Below are positions 51,952 to 60,481 of a stretch of DNA of 64,000 bases, piece after piece. Origin of the DNA: Imperialibacter sp040222385 (lineage in GTDB: Bacteria; Bacteroidota; Bacteroidia; Cytophagales; Cyclobacteriaceae); NCBI RefSeq assembly GCF_040222385.1, contig NZ_JAVKDF010000049.1, positions 124,001 to 188,000 of the forward strand. Reading direction: 5' to 3'. Below the pieces are notes generated by a model. It ran no database searches and was not told where the DNA came from. It saw only the letters and a list, made by a program, of their open reading frames with translations. The position numbers were made by a program, and so were the translations under genes. How positions within the stretch are numbered: the first letter of the stretch is position 1; each line of letters starts with the position of its first letter.

Positions 51952-52662
51952 ATGGACCCCGACCTCCCGCTAAGGATTTATATCGTATTTTTTCTAACTA
52001 CTTTTTCCCTTTTTCTGTTCCTCCTTTTTGCTATTGGGTTTAGCGGTCATTCCAAAAGAGTAAGACTCCAATGGCTCACCGGCTTTGTGATAAGCATGTG
52101 GCTGGGGATTACCGGCTACCTGGCCTACTCCGGTTTTTTCCAGGCTTACGAGGAAGTGCCTCCCCGAATGATTTTTGGCGTGCTACCTCCCTTAATCACC
52201 GTGATCGGGCTGGTGGCATTCGGCGCTTCCAGGCGTTTTCTCTTCCGAATTCCACTATTCACCCTCACCTACCTCCATATCATCCGAATCCCGGTTGAGA
52301 TCGTGCTTTGGTGGCTGTACAAGCAGGGGTTGGTGCCTGAAATGGTGACATTTGAGGGTGGTAACTGGGATATTTTATCCGGCATCACCGCTCCCTTCGT
52401 AGCTCACTTCCTCAATCCCACTGTCGGCAGGCACCGGTTTGTCATCTTTATTTGGAACCTCGCAGCCTTAGGACTCCTGTTCAATGTGGTGATCAGAGGA
52501 ATATTATCAGCACCATACATTACACAGGTTTTCTCTTTCGACCAGCCCAATATTGGATTGCTTCAGTTTCCCTTTATCTGGCTGCCTGTTTTCATTGTGC
52601 CTGCGGTATTGTTCAGCCACCTCATTGCCATGAATAAATTGGTGAGGAAGTTGAAGAAATAG
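51952..52662 (+). CDS. Unknown multi-pass membrane protein
   Basis: A 236-residue protein with seven or so hydrophobic helices (YIVFFLTTFSLFLFLLFAIGF; LTGFVISMWLGITGYLAY; MIFGVLPPLITVIGLVAFGA; and others). The ATG at 51952 is chosen over TTG at 51931. Polar features between helices include HIIRIPVEIVLWWLYKQG and GNWDILSGITAPFVAHF. No family was recognised. It is convergent with the TPR lipoprotein gene and divergent from the Nudix gene; its function cannot be inferred. Confidence 0.75.
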   Translation: MDPDLPLRIYIVFFLTTFSLFLFLLFAIGFSGHSKRVRLQWLTGFVISMWLGITGYLAYSGFFQAYEEVPPRMIFGVLPPLITVIGLVAFGASRRFLFRIPLFTLTYLHIIRIPVEIVLWWLYKQGLVPEMVTFEGGNWDILSGITAPFVAHFLNPTVGRHRFVIFIWNLAALGLLFNVVIRGILSAPYITQVFSFDQPNIGLLQFPFIWLPVFIVPAVLFSHLIAMNKLVRKLKK

Positions 52663-52669
52663 TTATTGG

Positions 52670-53731
52670 TTAGCAGTTGTCAGTTATCAGGTTCAAGGCT
52701 TCGGGCGTTGGCTCGGCCTCACTTAGCGCCTCGCAAGCCTTGACTTTGTTGCCTACTGCCAAATAAGCTTTTCCCAGCCACAGGTGAATTTCAGTCATTT
52801 GGCTGTCCATGGACTCTGCCCTTGTCAGCAACCGAAGGGCCTCCTCAAAGTTGCCCACCTTGTAGTAGTATATCCCCTTGTTCCTGTAAGCCCAGGCGTT
52901 CTGCGGATCCCGCAGCAAGCTGGCATCAATATCCTCCACGGCCTTTTCCAAACTATCGAGCTGTAAATAAACATACCCTCGGTTGTTCAGAAAGTAGGCC
53001 TCGTTGGGAGCTATGTCAATAGCTTTATTAATCAGGTCAAGGCCTCTGCTGTTGTTGCCTTTCGCCGACGCTACCATCGCCAGGGTATTCCACGCATTGC
53101 CCTCCTCCGAGTGAGAAAGGAGCCCTTGTTCCAAATCTGATTGAGCCGAATCGAACTTATTCAAATAATACCTGACCGTGCCCCTGTTAATATATGCCTC
53201 ACCATTGCTGTTGTCCCTCATCAGCGATTCCGTGAAGGCGGCCTCCGCCTGCTGGTACTCTTTGAACTGAAAATGAATGACTCCTTCCGAGAAATAAACC
53301 CTGGCCGAATCAGGGAAGGCCTTTCTTACTACAGTGATGTCGTTGATGGCCTTGTCGTACCGGTTGGCACCGGCATAGGCCTCAGCCCTGTTCCATACAT
53401 AGGAGAGGTTTTCGGCATCAATGAGAATAGCCTGATTGAAATCGAGCAAGGCGGAAGCAGCATCTCCCCTCTTCATGTGCGCAATGCCTCTGTTATTGAA
53501 CGCATCAGCATAGTCGTTGTCCAGTGCCAGCGCTTCAGTGTAAAGCCGGATGGCCTCCTTATTATCGTTCCCTTTCAGTGCCTCATTGCCCAACAGAAAG
53601 AACCTGTCTCTGTCGTTTTTCCTTCTTTCGGCACCACACGACGTGACAAAAGCGATCACGGCAATGAGAATGCTGAATTTTAATAATTCAGCAAAAAAAC
53701 TTCTTAAAAATGTAAATTTTATAATGTTCAT
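52670..53731 (-). CDS. TPR-repeat lipoprotein
   Basis: A 353-residue protein. The ATG at 53731 starts a lipoprotein signal (KFSILIAVIAFVTSC); an upstream in-frame ATG would bury it. At least eight TPR motifs follow from residue 35 to the end (for example AIRLYTEALALDNDYADAFN, ALLDFNQAILIDAENLSYVW, AINDITVVRKAFP, ALRLLTRAESMD), each with the A-x-x-x-Y/F-x-x-A-x-x-x-x-P spacing. It likely acts as a scaffold in the periplasm or outer membrane. The partner is unknown. Confidence 0.88.
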   Translation of the reverse strand: MNIIKFTFLRSFFAELLKFSILIAVIAFVTSCGAERRKNDRDRFFLLGNEALKGNDNKEAIRLYTEALALDNDYADAFNNRGIAHMKRGDAASALLDFNQAILIDAENLSYVWNRAEAYAGANRYDKAINDITVVRKAFPDSARVYFSEGVIHFQFKEYQQAEAAFTESLMRDNSNGEAYINRGTVRYYLNKFDSAQSDLEQGLLSHSEEGNAWNTLAMVASAKGNNSRGLDLINKAIDIAPNEAYFLNNRGYVYLQLDSLEKAVEDIDASLLRDPQNAWAYRNKGIYYYKVGNFEEALRLLTRAESMDSQMTEIHLWLGKAYLAVGNKVKACEALSEAEPTPEALNLITDNC

Positions 53732-53827
53732 TCTTTTTAGCACCTCTTTTTTTGAAATACATTGTGAAAAAAACCAAACTAACAATGGGCTAAGCCCGTT
53801 GCCGAAAAACAAAATTCTTCTTTTTTG

Positions 53828-53858
53828 TTGCCAGATAAAATTTTCTGCCATAGGTTTG
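53828..53858 (+). promoter_or_regulatory. Predicted promoter of the ilv operon
   Basis: TTG at 53828-53830, a 20-base spacer, then TAGGTTTG at 53851-53858, an exact TAnnTTTG -7 element. Transcription would start near 53865, about 22 bases before the leader peptide. Confidence 0.65.
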
Positions 53859-53886
53859 TGCCATAAGTAACAGAAAGAAAAGATTT

Positions 53887-53949
53887 ATGTTATCCTCGCT
53901 TATCATTAACGTCCGTGTCATTGTCGTCATCGTTGGATGTCGGTCGTGA
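53887..53949 (+). CDS. ilv operon leader peptide
   Basis: A 20-codon frame, ATG 53887-53889 to TGA 53947-53949. It encodes MLSSLIINVRVIVVIVGCRS; eleven of the 20 residues are Ile (4), Val (5) or Leu (2), with an unbroken V-I-V-V-I-V run at residues 11-16. A purine-rich stretch (AGAAAGAAAAG) precedes the ATG. It lies between the predicted promoter and a terminator ahead of ilvD, exactly where an attenuation leader belongs. Ribosome stalling on the run under branched-chain amino-acid shortage would expose the stop-codon region for antiterminator pairing. Confidence 0.8.
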   Translation: MLSSLIINVRVIVVIVGCRS

Positions 53950-54012
53950 GAATGGAGCGTTAAAACTAAGCACAAAAAGGGCCATTCTCATTACAGAGAA
54001 TGGCCCTTTTTT
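53947..54012 (+). promoter_or_regulatory. ilv transcription attenuator (antiterminator and terminator)
   Basis: The terminator stem is AAAAAGGGCCATTCTC (53974-53989) with GAGAATGGCCCTTTTT (53996-54011), 16 bp and a U-rich end. The segment TGAGAATGG (53947-53955), which begins with the leader stop codon, is a perfect 9-bp complement of CCATTCTCA (53982-53990) within the terminator's left arm, so the two pairings exclude each other. A stalled ribosome leaves TGAGAATGG free (antitermination); a ribosome reaching the stop covers it (termination). No strong pairing that sequesters TGAGAATGG upstream was found. Confidence 0.8.
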
Positions 54013-54026
54013 AATTGTTTCAGCTC

Positions 54027-55703
54027 ATGTCAAAAGAATTAAACAAACACAGCAAGACAATCACCCAGGATCCGAGTCAGCCGGGCTCTCAGGCGCAGCT
54101 TTACGCCCTTGGACTTACGGAGGAAGATCTGAAAAAAGCGCAGGTGGGTATTGTGAGCACTGGCTTTGAGGGCAACCCCTGCAACATGCACCTCAATATT
54201 CTGGCCCACCAGGTAAAGAAAAGCGTAAAAGAGGCTGATCTGGTTGGATTGATCTTCAATACAATAGGTGTGAGTGACGGCATGTCCAATGGAACAACTG
54301 GCATGAAGTACTCGTTGATCTCCCGGGATGTTATAGCAGATTCTATAGAAGTAGTTAGCCAGGCGCAGTTTTACGACGCCCTGGTAGCAGTGGTAGGCTG
54401 TGACAAAAATATGCCAGGTGCCATTATGGGCATGTCCCGACTGAACAGACCAAGCATCATGGTTTACGGAGGCTCGGTTCGCCCTGGGAAATGGAAGGGC
54501 GAAGACTTGAACATCGTCTCTGCATTTGAGGCTTATGGTCAGCGCCTCGGCGGCAACATGTCCGATGAGGACTACAAAGGCATTATCCAAAACTCTATTC
54601 CCGGCCCCGGTGCTTGTGGCGGTATGTATACGGCCAACACTATGGCATCGGCTATTGAGGCAATGGGGATGAGCTTACCTTATAGTTCATCAAACCCTGC
54701 CGAGGGTAATCCAAAGGTAAGCGAAATCCAAAAAGTGGGTGCGGCTATTCGCAACCTGATGGAAAAGAACATTCTTCCGTCAGATATCATGACGAAGAAG
54801 GCATTCGAAAATGCTATCACCACCGTGATGGTGCTGGGTGGATCTACCAACGCAGTGCTTCACCTTCTGGCCATGGCCAAAGCGGCAGACGTGGAGCTCT
54901 CACTCGATGACTTCCAAAGGATCAGCGACAAGACACCGTTCCTGGCCGACCTGAAGCCGAGCGGAAAATACCTGATGGAAGACCTTCACAAGATAGGTGG
55001 CGTGCCAGGTGTGTTGAAAATCCTCTTGAGAGAAGGTTACCTCCATGGCGACTGCATGACTGTAACCGGAAAGACGCTAGCCGAGAACCTGGAAGAAATT
55101 GCTGATCTTCAATCGGGACAGGATCTTATCTATTCTTTTGACAAGCCTATTAAAAAGACCGGGCACCTGCAGATTTTGTATGGCAACCTGGCCCCCGAAG
55201 GCGCTGTGGCGAAAATCACCGGCAAAGAGGGAGAAGTGTTCGAAGGCCCTGCAAGAATTTATGAAGATGAGTTTGCTGCTATAGATGGAATCGGCAAAGA
55301 AGTAAAAAAAGGAGAAGTGATTGTTATTCGTCAGTCGGGCCCGAAAGGCGCACCGGGCATGCCAGAGATGCTCAAGCCCACAGGGGCAGTAATGGGCGCC
55401 GGGCTGGGAAAAGACGTGGCGCTGATCACCGACGGAAGGTTCTCAGGTGGGTCGCACGGATTCGTAGTGGGGCATATCACCCCTGAATCGCAGGAAGGCG
55501 GGCCCTTGGCGCTGGTTAAAAACGGAGATATTATCCGCATTGACGCAACGAATAATCTGCTGGAAGTGAAACTTTCAGACGAAGAGCTGGCAGCGAGAAG
55601 AAAAGCATGGGTAAAGCCTGCTTACAAAGCCACGAAAGGAATATTAAAGAAATATATTAACTCAGTAAGCTCGGCCTCGCAAGGCTGTGTTACAGACCTT
55701 TAA
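54027..55703 (+). CDS. ilvD: Dihydroxy-acid dehydratase
   Basis: A 558-residue Fe-S enzyme that dehydrates 2,3-dihydroxy-3-methylbutanoate or -pentanoate in valine and isoleucine synthesis. The ATG at 54027 follows the attenuator terminator by 15 bases. Cluster cysteines lie in FEGNPCNMHL, VVGCDKNMPG and GPGACGGMYTANTM. RFSGGSHGFVVGHI and the RQSGPKGAPGMPE region line the active site. First gene of ilvDBNCA; its stop at 55703 precedes ilvB by only ten bases. Confidence 0.95.
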   Translation: MSKELNKHSKTITQDPSQPGSQAQLYALGLTEEDLKKAQVGIVSTGFEGNPCNMHLNILAHQVKKSVKEADLVGLIFNTIGVSDGMSNGTTGMKYSLISRDVIADSIEVVSQAQFYDALVAVVGCDKNMPGAIMGMSRLNRPSIMVYGGSVRPGKWKGEDLNIVSAFEAYGQRLGGNMSDEDYKGIIQNSIPGPGACGGMYTANTMASAIEAMGMSLPYSSSNPAEGNPKVSEIQKVGAAIRNLMEKNILPSDIMTKKAFENAITTVMVLGGSTNAVLHLLAMAKAADVELSLDDFQRISDKTPFLADLKPSGKYLMEDLHKIGGVPGVLKILLREGYLHGDCMTVTGKTLAENLEEIADLQSGQDLIYSFDKPIKKTGHLQILYGNLAPEGAVAKITGKEGEVFEGPARIYEDEFAAIDGIGKEVKKGEVIVIRQSGPKGAPGMPEMLKPTGAVMGAGLGKDVALITDGRFSGGSHGFVVGHITPESQEGGPLALVKNGDIIRIDATNNLLEVKLSDEELAARRKAWVKPAYKATKGILKKYINSVSSASQGCVTDL

Positions 55704-55713
55704 TGAACGTAGT

Positions 55714-57447
55714 ATGAACACCTCGACATTAGCGGTTGAAAAAAAACAACCCAAAAAGACCATCAGAGTATCAGGTTCAGAAGCATTGCTTATGTGCCTG
55801 CTCGAAGAGGGCGTTGACTCCATTTTCGGATATCCCGGAGGAGCCATTATGCCGATCTACGATGCTTTGTATGGCTACCAAGACAAACTCACCCATTACC
55901 TGACCCGCCATGAGCAGGGAGCTGCCCACGCCGCTCAGGGTTATGCCAGGGTAACTGGCAGAACGGGTGTCTGTTTCGCTACTTCCGGGCCCGGAGCTAC
56001 CAATCTGATTACCGGCATTGCCGATGCTCAGATTGACTCAACCCCTATGGTCTGTATCACCGGTCAGGTTCCTTCTCATTTACTGGGAACTGATGCTTTT
56101 CAGGAAACTGATGTGATTGGCATTTCTATGCCCGTAACAAAATGGAACTATCAGGTAACCAAAGCCGAGGAAATACCAGGAGCTATTGCCCGGGCATTTT
56201 ACATTGCCAATACTGGCAGGCCCGGCCCTGTGTTGATCGATATTACCAAAGATGCACAGTTTGCGATGGTGGACTTCTCTTATGAAAAGTGCACCAAAAT
56301 CCGCAGCTATCATCCCTACCCTGTATTGGATGAAAGCAAGGTGGAAGAAGCCGCTGAAATCATCAACAGTGCGAAGAAGCCATTCTGCCTCGTAGGCCAC
56401 GGCGTTTTGATTTCACACGCACAGGAAGCCCTTAGCGAATTCCTGATCAAAGGTGACATCCCGGCAGCATCAACTCTTCTGGGACTTTCGGCACTTTCTA
56501 CGGATCACCCGCAGTACGTTGGGTACCTGGGCATGCATGGCAATTATGGCCCCAACATCAAAACCAATGAGTGTGATGTGCTGATTGCGATAGGCATGCG
56601 GTTCGATGACCGGGTAACGGGTGACTTGAAAAAATATGCACGGCAAGCCAAAGTGATTCATATTGAAATCGATCCTTCAGAGATTGATAAAAATGTGAAG
56701 ACCACCGTGGCGATCAATGCAGATGCGAAAGCAGCGATCAAATCATTGATTCCGAAGATCAAAAAGGCAGAGCACAAAAGCTGGATGGCGGAATTCAAAG
56801 AGTGCGACAAGTTGGAGCATGAAAAAGTCATCCAAAAAGATCTTTATCCAACAAGCGGCGAAGTGAAAATGGGTGAAGTAATCAGGCTTTTCAACGAAAA
56901 AACGCAAGGGAAAGCGATTTTGGTTACTGACGTTGGGCAGCATCAAATGGTGGCCACCAGGTACTATGGCTTCAACGAAACCGACAGCAACGTGACGTCG
57001 GGCGGACTTGGCACCATGGGCTTTTGTCTTCCGGCGGCTATTGGCGCCAAGCTTGGCAAACCAGACAGACCTGTGATTGCCGTGATAGGTGACGGCGGCT
57101 TCCAGATGACCATCCAGGAACTGGGCACCATCTTCCAGTACAATATTGGTGTGAAGATCGTGGTGCTCAACAACAACTTCCTTGGCATGGTGCGCCAGTG
57201 GCAGCAGTTGTTTCACGGCAAGCGGTATTCATCTACTGAAATGGTCAACCCTAATTTTCAGTTGATCGCTGAGGGCTATGGCATTCCATGTCAAAAGGTG
57301 GTAGAAAGAGACGACCTTTCGGCTGCTATCGACAAGATGCTGAGCACTGATGGCCCTTACTTTCTGGAGGTAGTAGTAGAGCAGGAAGAAAACGTGTTCC
57401 CTATGGTTCCCTCCGGTGATTCAGTATCAAACATTCGTTTAGAGTAA
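55714..57447 (+). CDS. ilvB: Acetolactate synthase large subunit
   Basis: A 577-residue thiamine-diphosphate enzyme that condenses pyruvate with pyruvate or 2-oxobutyrate. The ATG at 55714 gives MNTSTLAVEKK; an upstream alternative would overlap ilvD. Residues 20-185 are the pyrimidine-binding domain (IFGYPGGAIMPIYDAL, the catalytic Glu in RHEQGAAHAAQGYAR), 210-345 the FAD/central domain (GMRFDDRVTGDL), 385-560 the TPP domain with GDGGFQMTIQELGTI and the NNN end of the metal motif. It is regulated by the following small subunit. Confidence 0.95.
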   Translation: MNTSTLAVEKKQPKKTIRVSGSEALLMCLLEEGVDSIFGYPGGAIMPIYDALYGYQDKLTHYLTRHEQGAAHAAQGYARVTGRTGVCFATSGPGATNLITGIADAQIDSTPMVCITGQVPSHLLGTDAFQETDVIGISMPVTKWNYQVTKAEEIPGAIARAFYIANTGRPGPVLIDITKDAQFAMVDFSYEKCTKIRSYHPYPVLDESKVEEAAEIINSAKKPFCLVGHGVLISHAQEALSEFLIKGDIPAASTLLGLSALSTDHPQYVGYLGMHGNYGPNIKTNECDVLIAIGMRFDDRVTGDLKKYARQAKVIHIEIDPSEIDKNVKTTVAINADAKAAIKSLIPKIKKAEHKSWMAEFKECDKLEHEKVIQKDLYPTSGEVKMGEVIRLFNEKTQGKAILVTDVGQHQMVATRYYGFNETDSNVTSGGLGTMGFCLPAAIGAKLGKPDRPVIAVIGDGGFQMTIQELGTIFQYNIGVKIVVLNNNFLGMVRQWQQLFHGKRYSSTEMVNPNFQLIAEGYGIPCQKVVERDDLSAAIDKMLSTDGPYFLEVVVEQEENVFPMVPSGDSVSNIRLE

Positions 57448-57459
57448 AAGAGCAGTATT

Positions 57460-58044
57460 ATGTCACAGTCATTATATAACGAACAAAACGGGCAGGATCC
57501 TGAAAGACTCTTCACCATGTCAGTCCTGACAGAAGACAAATCGGGACTCCTGAACCATATTACCATCATATTTTCCCGCCGGAAGATCAATATCAGCAGT
57601 CTGAACGTCTCAACGACAGAGGTAGCTGGTGTGAGCCGCTTCACCATAGTGGTGCATAGCACACGGGAGCAGGCAGAGAAGGTAGTAAAACAGATCAGAA
57701 AGCTGGTGGATGTACTTGGAGCATTTCTTTACGAAGAAGACCAGGTGCATTATCAGGAGATTGCCCTGTACAAAGTACCCACCAAGATTTTCATGGGGGG
57801 TAACAAGATTGAAAAACTTGTCAGAGACAACGGAGCACGAATACTTGTCATAGAAGAAGACTATATTGTGCTCGAAAAAACGGGCCACAAAGACGAAACA
57901 TCTGATCTTTTCAAAAAACTGGAACCCTATGGTGTCCTGGAGTTTGTCAGATCGGGCCGTGTAGCCATCTCGATGAGCAAAAGAAAAACCGAAACCTTTA
58001 TCAAGGAATTGGAAGAAGTAAAAACCAACCTATTGTTTCAATAG
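57460..58044 (+). CDS. ilvN: Acetolactate synthase small (regulatory) subunit
   Basis: A 194-residue subunit. An ACT domain occupies about residues 15-95 (RLFTMSVLTEDKSGLLNHITIIFSRRKINI...; note LNHI and the Asn/Gly valine-binding loop). The C-terminal IlvH-like domain follows (KIFMGGNKIEKLVRDNGARILV, LEPYGVLEFVRSGRVAISM). It activates IlvB and transmits feedback inhibition by valine. It begins 12 bases after ilvB. Also called ilvH in other genomes. Confidence 0.93.
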   Translation: MSQSLYNEQNGQDPERLFTMSVLTEDKSGLLNHITIIFSRRKINISSLNVSTTEVAGVSRFTIVVHSTREQAEKVVKQIRKLVDVLGAFLYEEDQVHYQEIALYKVPTKIFMGGNKIEKLVRDNGARILVIEEDYIVLEKTGHKDETSDLFKKLEPYGVLEFVRSGRVAISMSKRKTETFIKELEEVKTNLLFQ

Positions 58045-58088
58045 CGGTCATAATGTAAATCCTAATTTTAATAAGAAAACACAAGAAA

Positions 58089-59132
58089 ATGGCAAAGATC
58101 AACTTTGGAGGCGTAGAAGAGGAAGTAGTAACCAGAGAAGAATTTCCTTTAGAAAAAGCCAGAGAAGTCCTTAAAAACGAAACCATAGCCGTACTGGGAT
58201 ATGGAGTACAAGGTCCTGGACAGGCACTCAACCTGAGAGACAATGGTTTCAACGTTATCGTTGGCCAGCGTAAAGATTCGAAAACATGGGACAAAGCAGT
58301 GAAAGACGGCTGGGTTCCTGGCAAGACGCTATTTGAATTGGAAGAAGCCTGCGAAAAAGGCACTATCCTTCAGTTTCTCCTTTCTGATGCCGGACAAATT
58401 GCGCTTTGGCCAACAGTAAAGAAGCACCTAAGCAAGGGCAAGACACTTTATTTCTCTCACGGCTTCGGCATCACTTACAAAGACCAGACTGGCATTGTGC
58501 CCGACGCTGACATTGATGTGATCCTTGTAGCACCCAAAGGATCGGGCACCAGCCTCCGCCGTCTGTTCCTTGAAGGAAAAGGCTTGAACTCCAGCTTCGC
58601 AGTTCATCAGAACGCCTCCGGCAAAGCAAGAGAAAATGCAATTGCCCTTGGCATTGGTGTAGGATCAGGCTACCTGTTCGAAACCAACTTTAAAAAAGAA
58701 GTGTTCTCTGACCTTACTGGCGAAAGAGGCACATTGATGGGTGCTTTAGCTGGTATTTTGGAAGCACAATACACGCTGCTTCGCAAAAAAGGACACTCAC
58801 CATCAGAATCATTCAATGAGACGGTGGAAGAACTGACCGAGTCTCTTATCAAGCTGGTAGCTGAAAACGGCATGGACTGGATGTATGCCAACTGCTCAAC
58901 GACTGCCCAACGTGGTGCACTTGACTGGAAAAACAGGTTCCGTGATGCCGTAGCTCCTGTGTTCGACGATTTGTATGAAAGCGTAGCAACTGGCAACGAG
59001 GCTCGCATCACTATCGAAGCAAACCGTCAGCCGGACTACCGTGCGAAACTTGAAGTTGAGCTGGCTGAACTTCATAATTCAGAAATGTGGCAGGCAGGCG
59101 CTCAGGTGCGCAAGCTTCGTCCGAAACAGTAA
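58089..59132 (+). CDS. ilvC: Ketol-acid reductoisomerase
   Basis: A 347-residue class I KARI that isomerises and reduces acetolactate or acetohydroxybutyrate. The N-terminal Rossmann domain has VLGYGVQGPGQALNLRDNG, then VGQRKDSKTW, whose Arg-Lys-Asp-Ser segment suggests NADPH preference (inference). The C-terminal knotted domain carries the Mg-binding acids in SDLTGERGTLMGALAG and EELTESLIKLVAENG. Fourth gene of the operon, 44 bases after ilvN. Confidence 0.95.
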   Translation: MAKINFGGVEEEVVTREEFPLEKAREVLKNETIAVLGYGVQGPGQALNLRDNGFNVIVGQRKDSKTWDKAVKDGWVPGKTLFELEEACEKGTILQFLLSDAGQIALWPTVKKHLSKGKTLYFSHGFGITYKDQTGIVPDADIDVILVAPKGSGTSLRRLFLEGKGLNSSFAVHQNASGKARENAIALGIGVGSGYLFETNFKKEVFSDLTGERGTLMGALAGILEAQYTLLRKKGHSPSESFNETVEELTESLIKLVAENGMDWMYANCSTTAQRGALDWKNRFRDAVAPVFDDLYESVATGNEARITIEANRQPDYRAKLEVELAELHNSEMWQAGAQVRKLRPKQ

Positions 59133-59141
59133 ATGGTAAAT

Positions 59142-59179
59142 GGTAATCAGTAATCAGGTGACACCGATTACTGATTACC
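59142..59179. repeat. Near-perfect hairpin between ilvC and ilvA
   Basis: GGTAATCAGTAATC (59142-59155) pairs with GATTACTGATTACC (59166-59179). The 10-base loop itself contains GGTG/CACC, so almost the whole 38 bases can pair. No T-tract follows, so it may be a processing or stability element that lowers ilvA expression, or a dispersed repeat. Confidence 0.6.
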
Positions 59180-59206
59180 GATTACTTGATGCATTTACCT
59201 CCCCCA

Positions 59207-60469
59207 ATGTCCTCCACACAATCTCCCCTCGTTGCCGCAGACAAAATCCTGCAGGCCAAAATCACGCTCAAAGACGTTGTCCCCCCCACTCCGCTGCAAT
59301 TCAATCAGCAGCTTTCTGAGAAATATGACGCCAGGATTTACCTGAAGCGAGAAGACCTTAACATTGTTCGTTCTTACAAGATAAGAGGAGCCTTCAACAA
59401 AATTGCTTCGCTGTCGGATCAGCAAAGAGCCAACGGTATCTTCTGTGCCAGCGCTGGTAATCATGCACAAGGTGTTGCTTATGCGTGCTTCCATCAGAAA
59501 ATCCATGGCAAGATTTACATGCCCACTCCCACGACCAGTCAGAAGATCGACAGGGTGCGGATGTTCGGAAAAGAATTCGTTGAAGTAATTTTGATCGGCG
59601 ACACGTTCGACGATGCCAATTCCCAGGCCGTTAAAGACTGTGAAGCCGCTGGCGGCACCTTTGTTCCTCCCTTTGATGACGAGAAAGTAATAGAAGGCCA
59701 GGGCACAGTGGCAGTGGAAATACTGGACGAAATTTCCGAGCCCATCGACTACCTGCTCGTTCCTATTGGCGGCGGCGGGCTCTCTGCCGGTGTTGGGAGC
59801 TACTTTAAAGCATTGAGCCCAAAGACAAAAATCATTGGTGTAGAGCCCCTGGGTGCCCCGGCCATGAAAAAATCGCTGGAAGCAGGTCATGTGGTTACAT
59901 TGGAACAGATCGACAAGTTTGTGGATGGCGCCGCCGTGCAAAGCGTTGGCAAGCTTAATCTGGAAATCTGCAAAGAGGTGCTCAACGAGGTAGTACTTGT
60001 GCCAGAAGGAAAGGTATGTACTACCTTACTGGAGCTTTACAACAACGAAGGCATCATCGTCGAACCAGCGGGAGCCCTTACCACCGCAGCACTCGACTTG
60101 GTAGCTCATCAAATCAAAGGAAAAACGGTTGTAGCCATAGTCAGTGGCGGCAACAACGATATCATTCGGATGGCAGAGATCAAAGAGCGGTCGATGCTGT
60201 ACGAAGGGTTGAGGCACTATTTCATCGTTAAGTTTCCGCAACGAGCCGGTGCCCTCAAAGAGTTTCTTGTGAATGTGTTGGGGCCGAATGATGACATCAT
60301 CCTTTTCGAGTACACCAAAAAGACGGCTCGTGAAAACGGCCCGGCCATGATCGGCATAGAGTTAAAGGATCGGAACGACTTCCAAGGCCTGCTCGATAGA
60401 ATGAAGGCCTATAACATCAACTACCAGCTACTCAACAACAAGCCTGAGCTGTTTGGGATGCTGGTATAG
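59207..60469 (+). CDS. ilvA: Threonine dehydratase (threonine ammonia-lyase)
   Basis: A 420-residue PLP enzyme giving 2-oxobutyrate for isoleucine. The ATG at 59207 is preferred (MSSTQSPLVAADKIL); ATG at 59189 is the alternative, and neither has a clear ribosome-binding site. Lys58 in RSYKIRGAFNK binds PLP; IGGGGLSAGV is the phosphate loop; AIVSGGNND lies near the end of the catalytic domain. One ACT-like regulatory domain (about 345-420, FPQRAGALKEFLVNVLG) is present, in place of the two of the 514-residue E. coli enzyme. Last gene of the operon, so the attenuator controls both branches of isoleucine supply. Confidence 0.93.
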   Translation: MSSTQSPLVAADKILQAKITLKDVVPPTPLQFNQQLSEKYDARIYLKREDLNIVRSYKIRGAFNKIASLSDQQRANGIFCASAGNHAQGVAYACFHQKIHGKIYMPTPTTSQKIDRVRMFGKEFVEVILIGDTFDDANSQAVKDCEAAGGTFVPPFDDEKVIEGQGTVAVEILDEISEPIDYLLVPIGGGGLSAGVGSYFKALSPKTKIIGVEPLGAPAMKKSLEAGHVVTLEQIDKFVDGAAVQSVGKLNLEICKEVLNEVVLVPEGKVCTTLLELYNNEGIIVEPAGALTTAALDLVAHQIKGKTVVAIVSGGNNDIIRMAEIKERSMLYEGLRHYFIVKFPQRAGALKEFLVNVLGPNDDIILFEYTKKTARENGPAMIGIELKDRNDFQGLLDRMKAYNINYQLLNNKPELFGMLV

Positions 60470-60481
60470 CACCGCCACAAA

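Noticed and set aside
53915..54169. 84-codon frame across the ilv attenuator
   Set aside because: It would translate the terminator hairpin and overlap ilvD in another frame; the 20-codon leader explains the region better.
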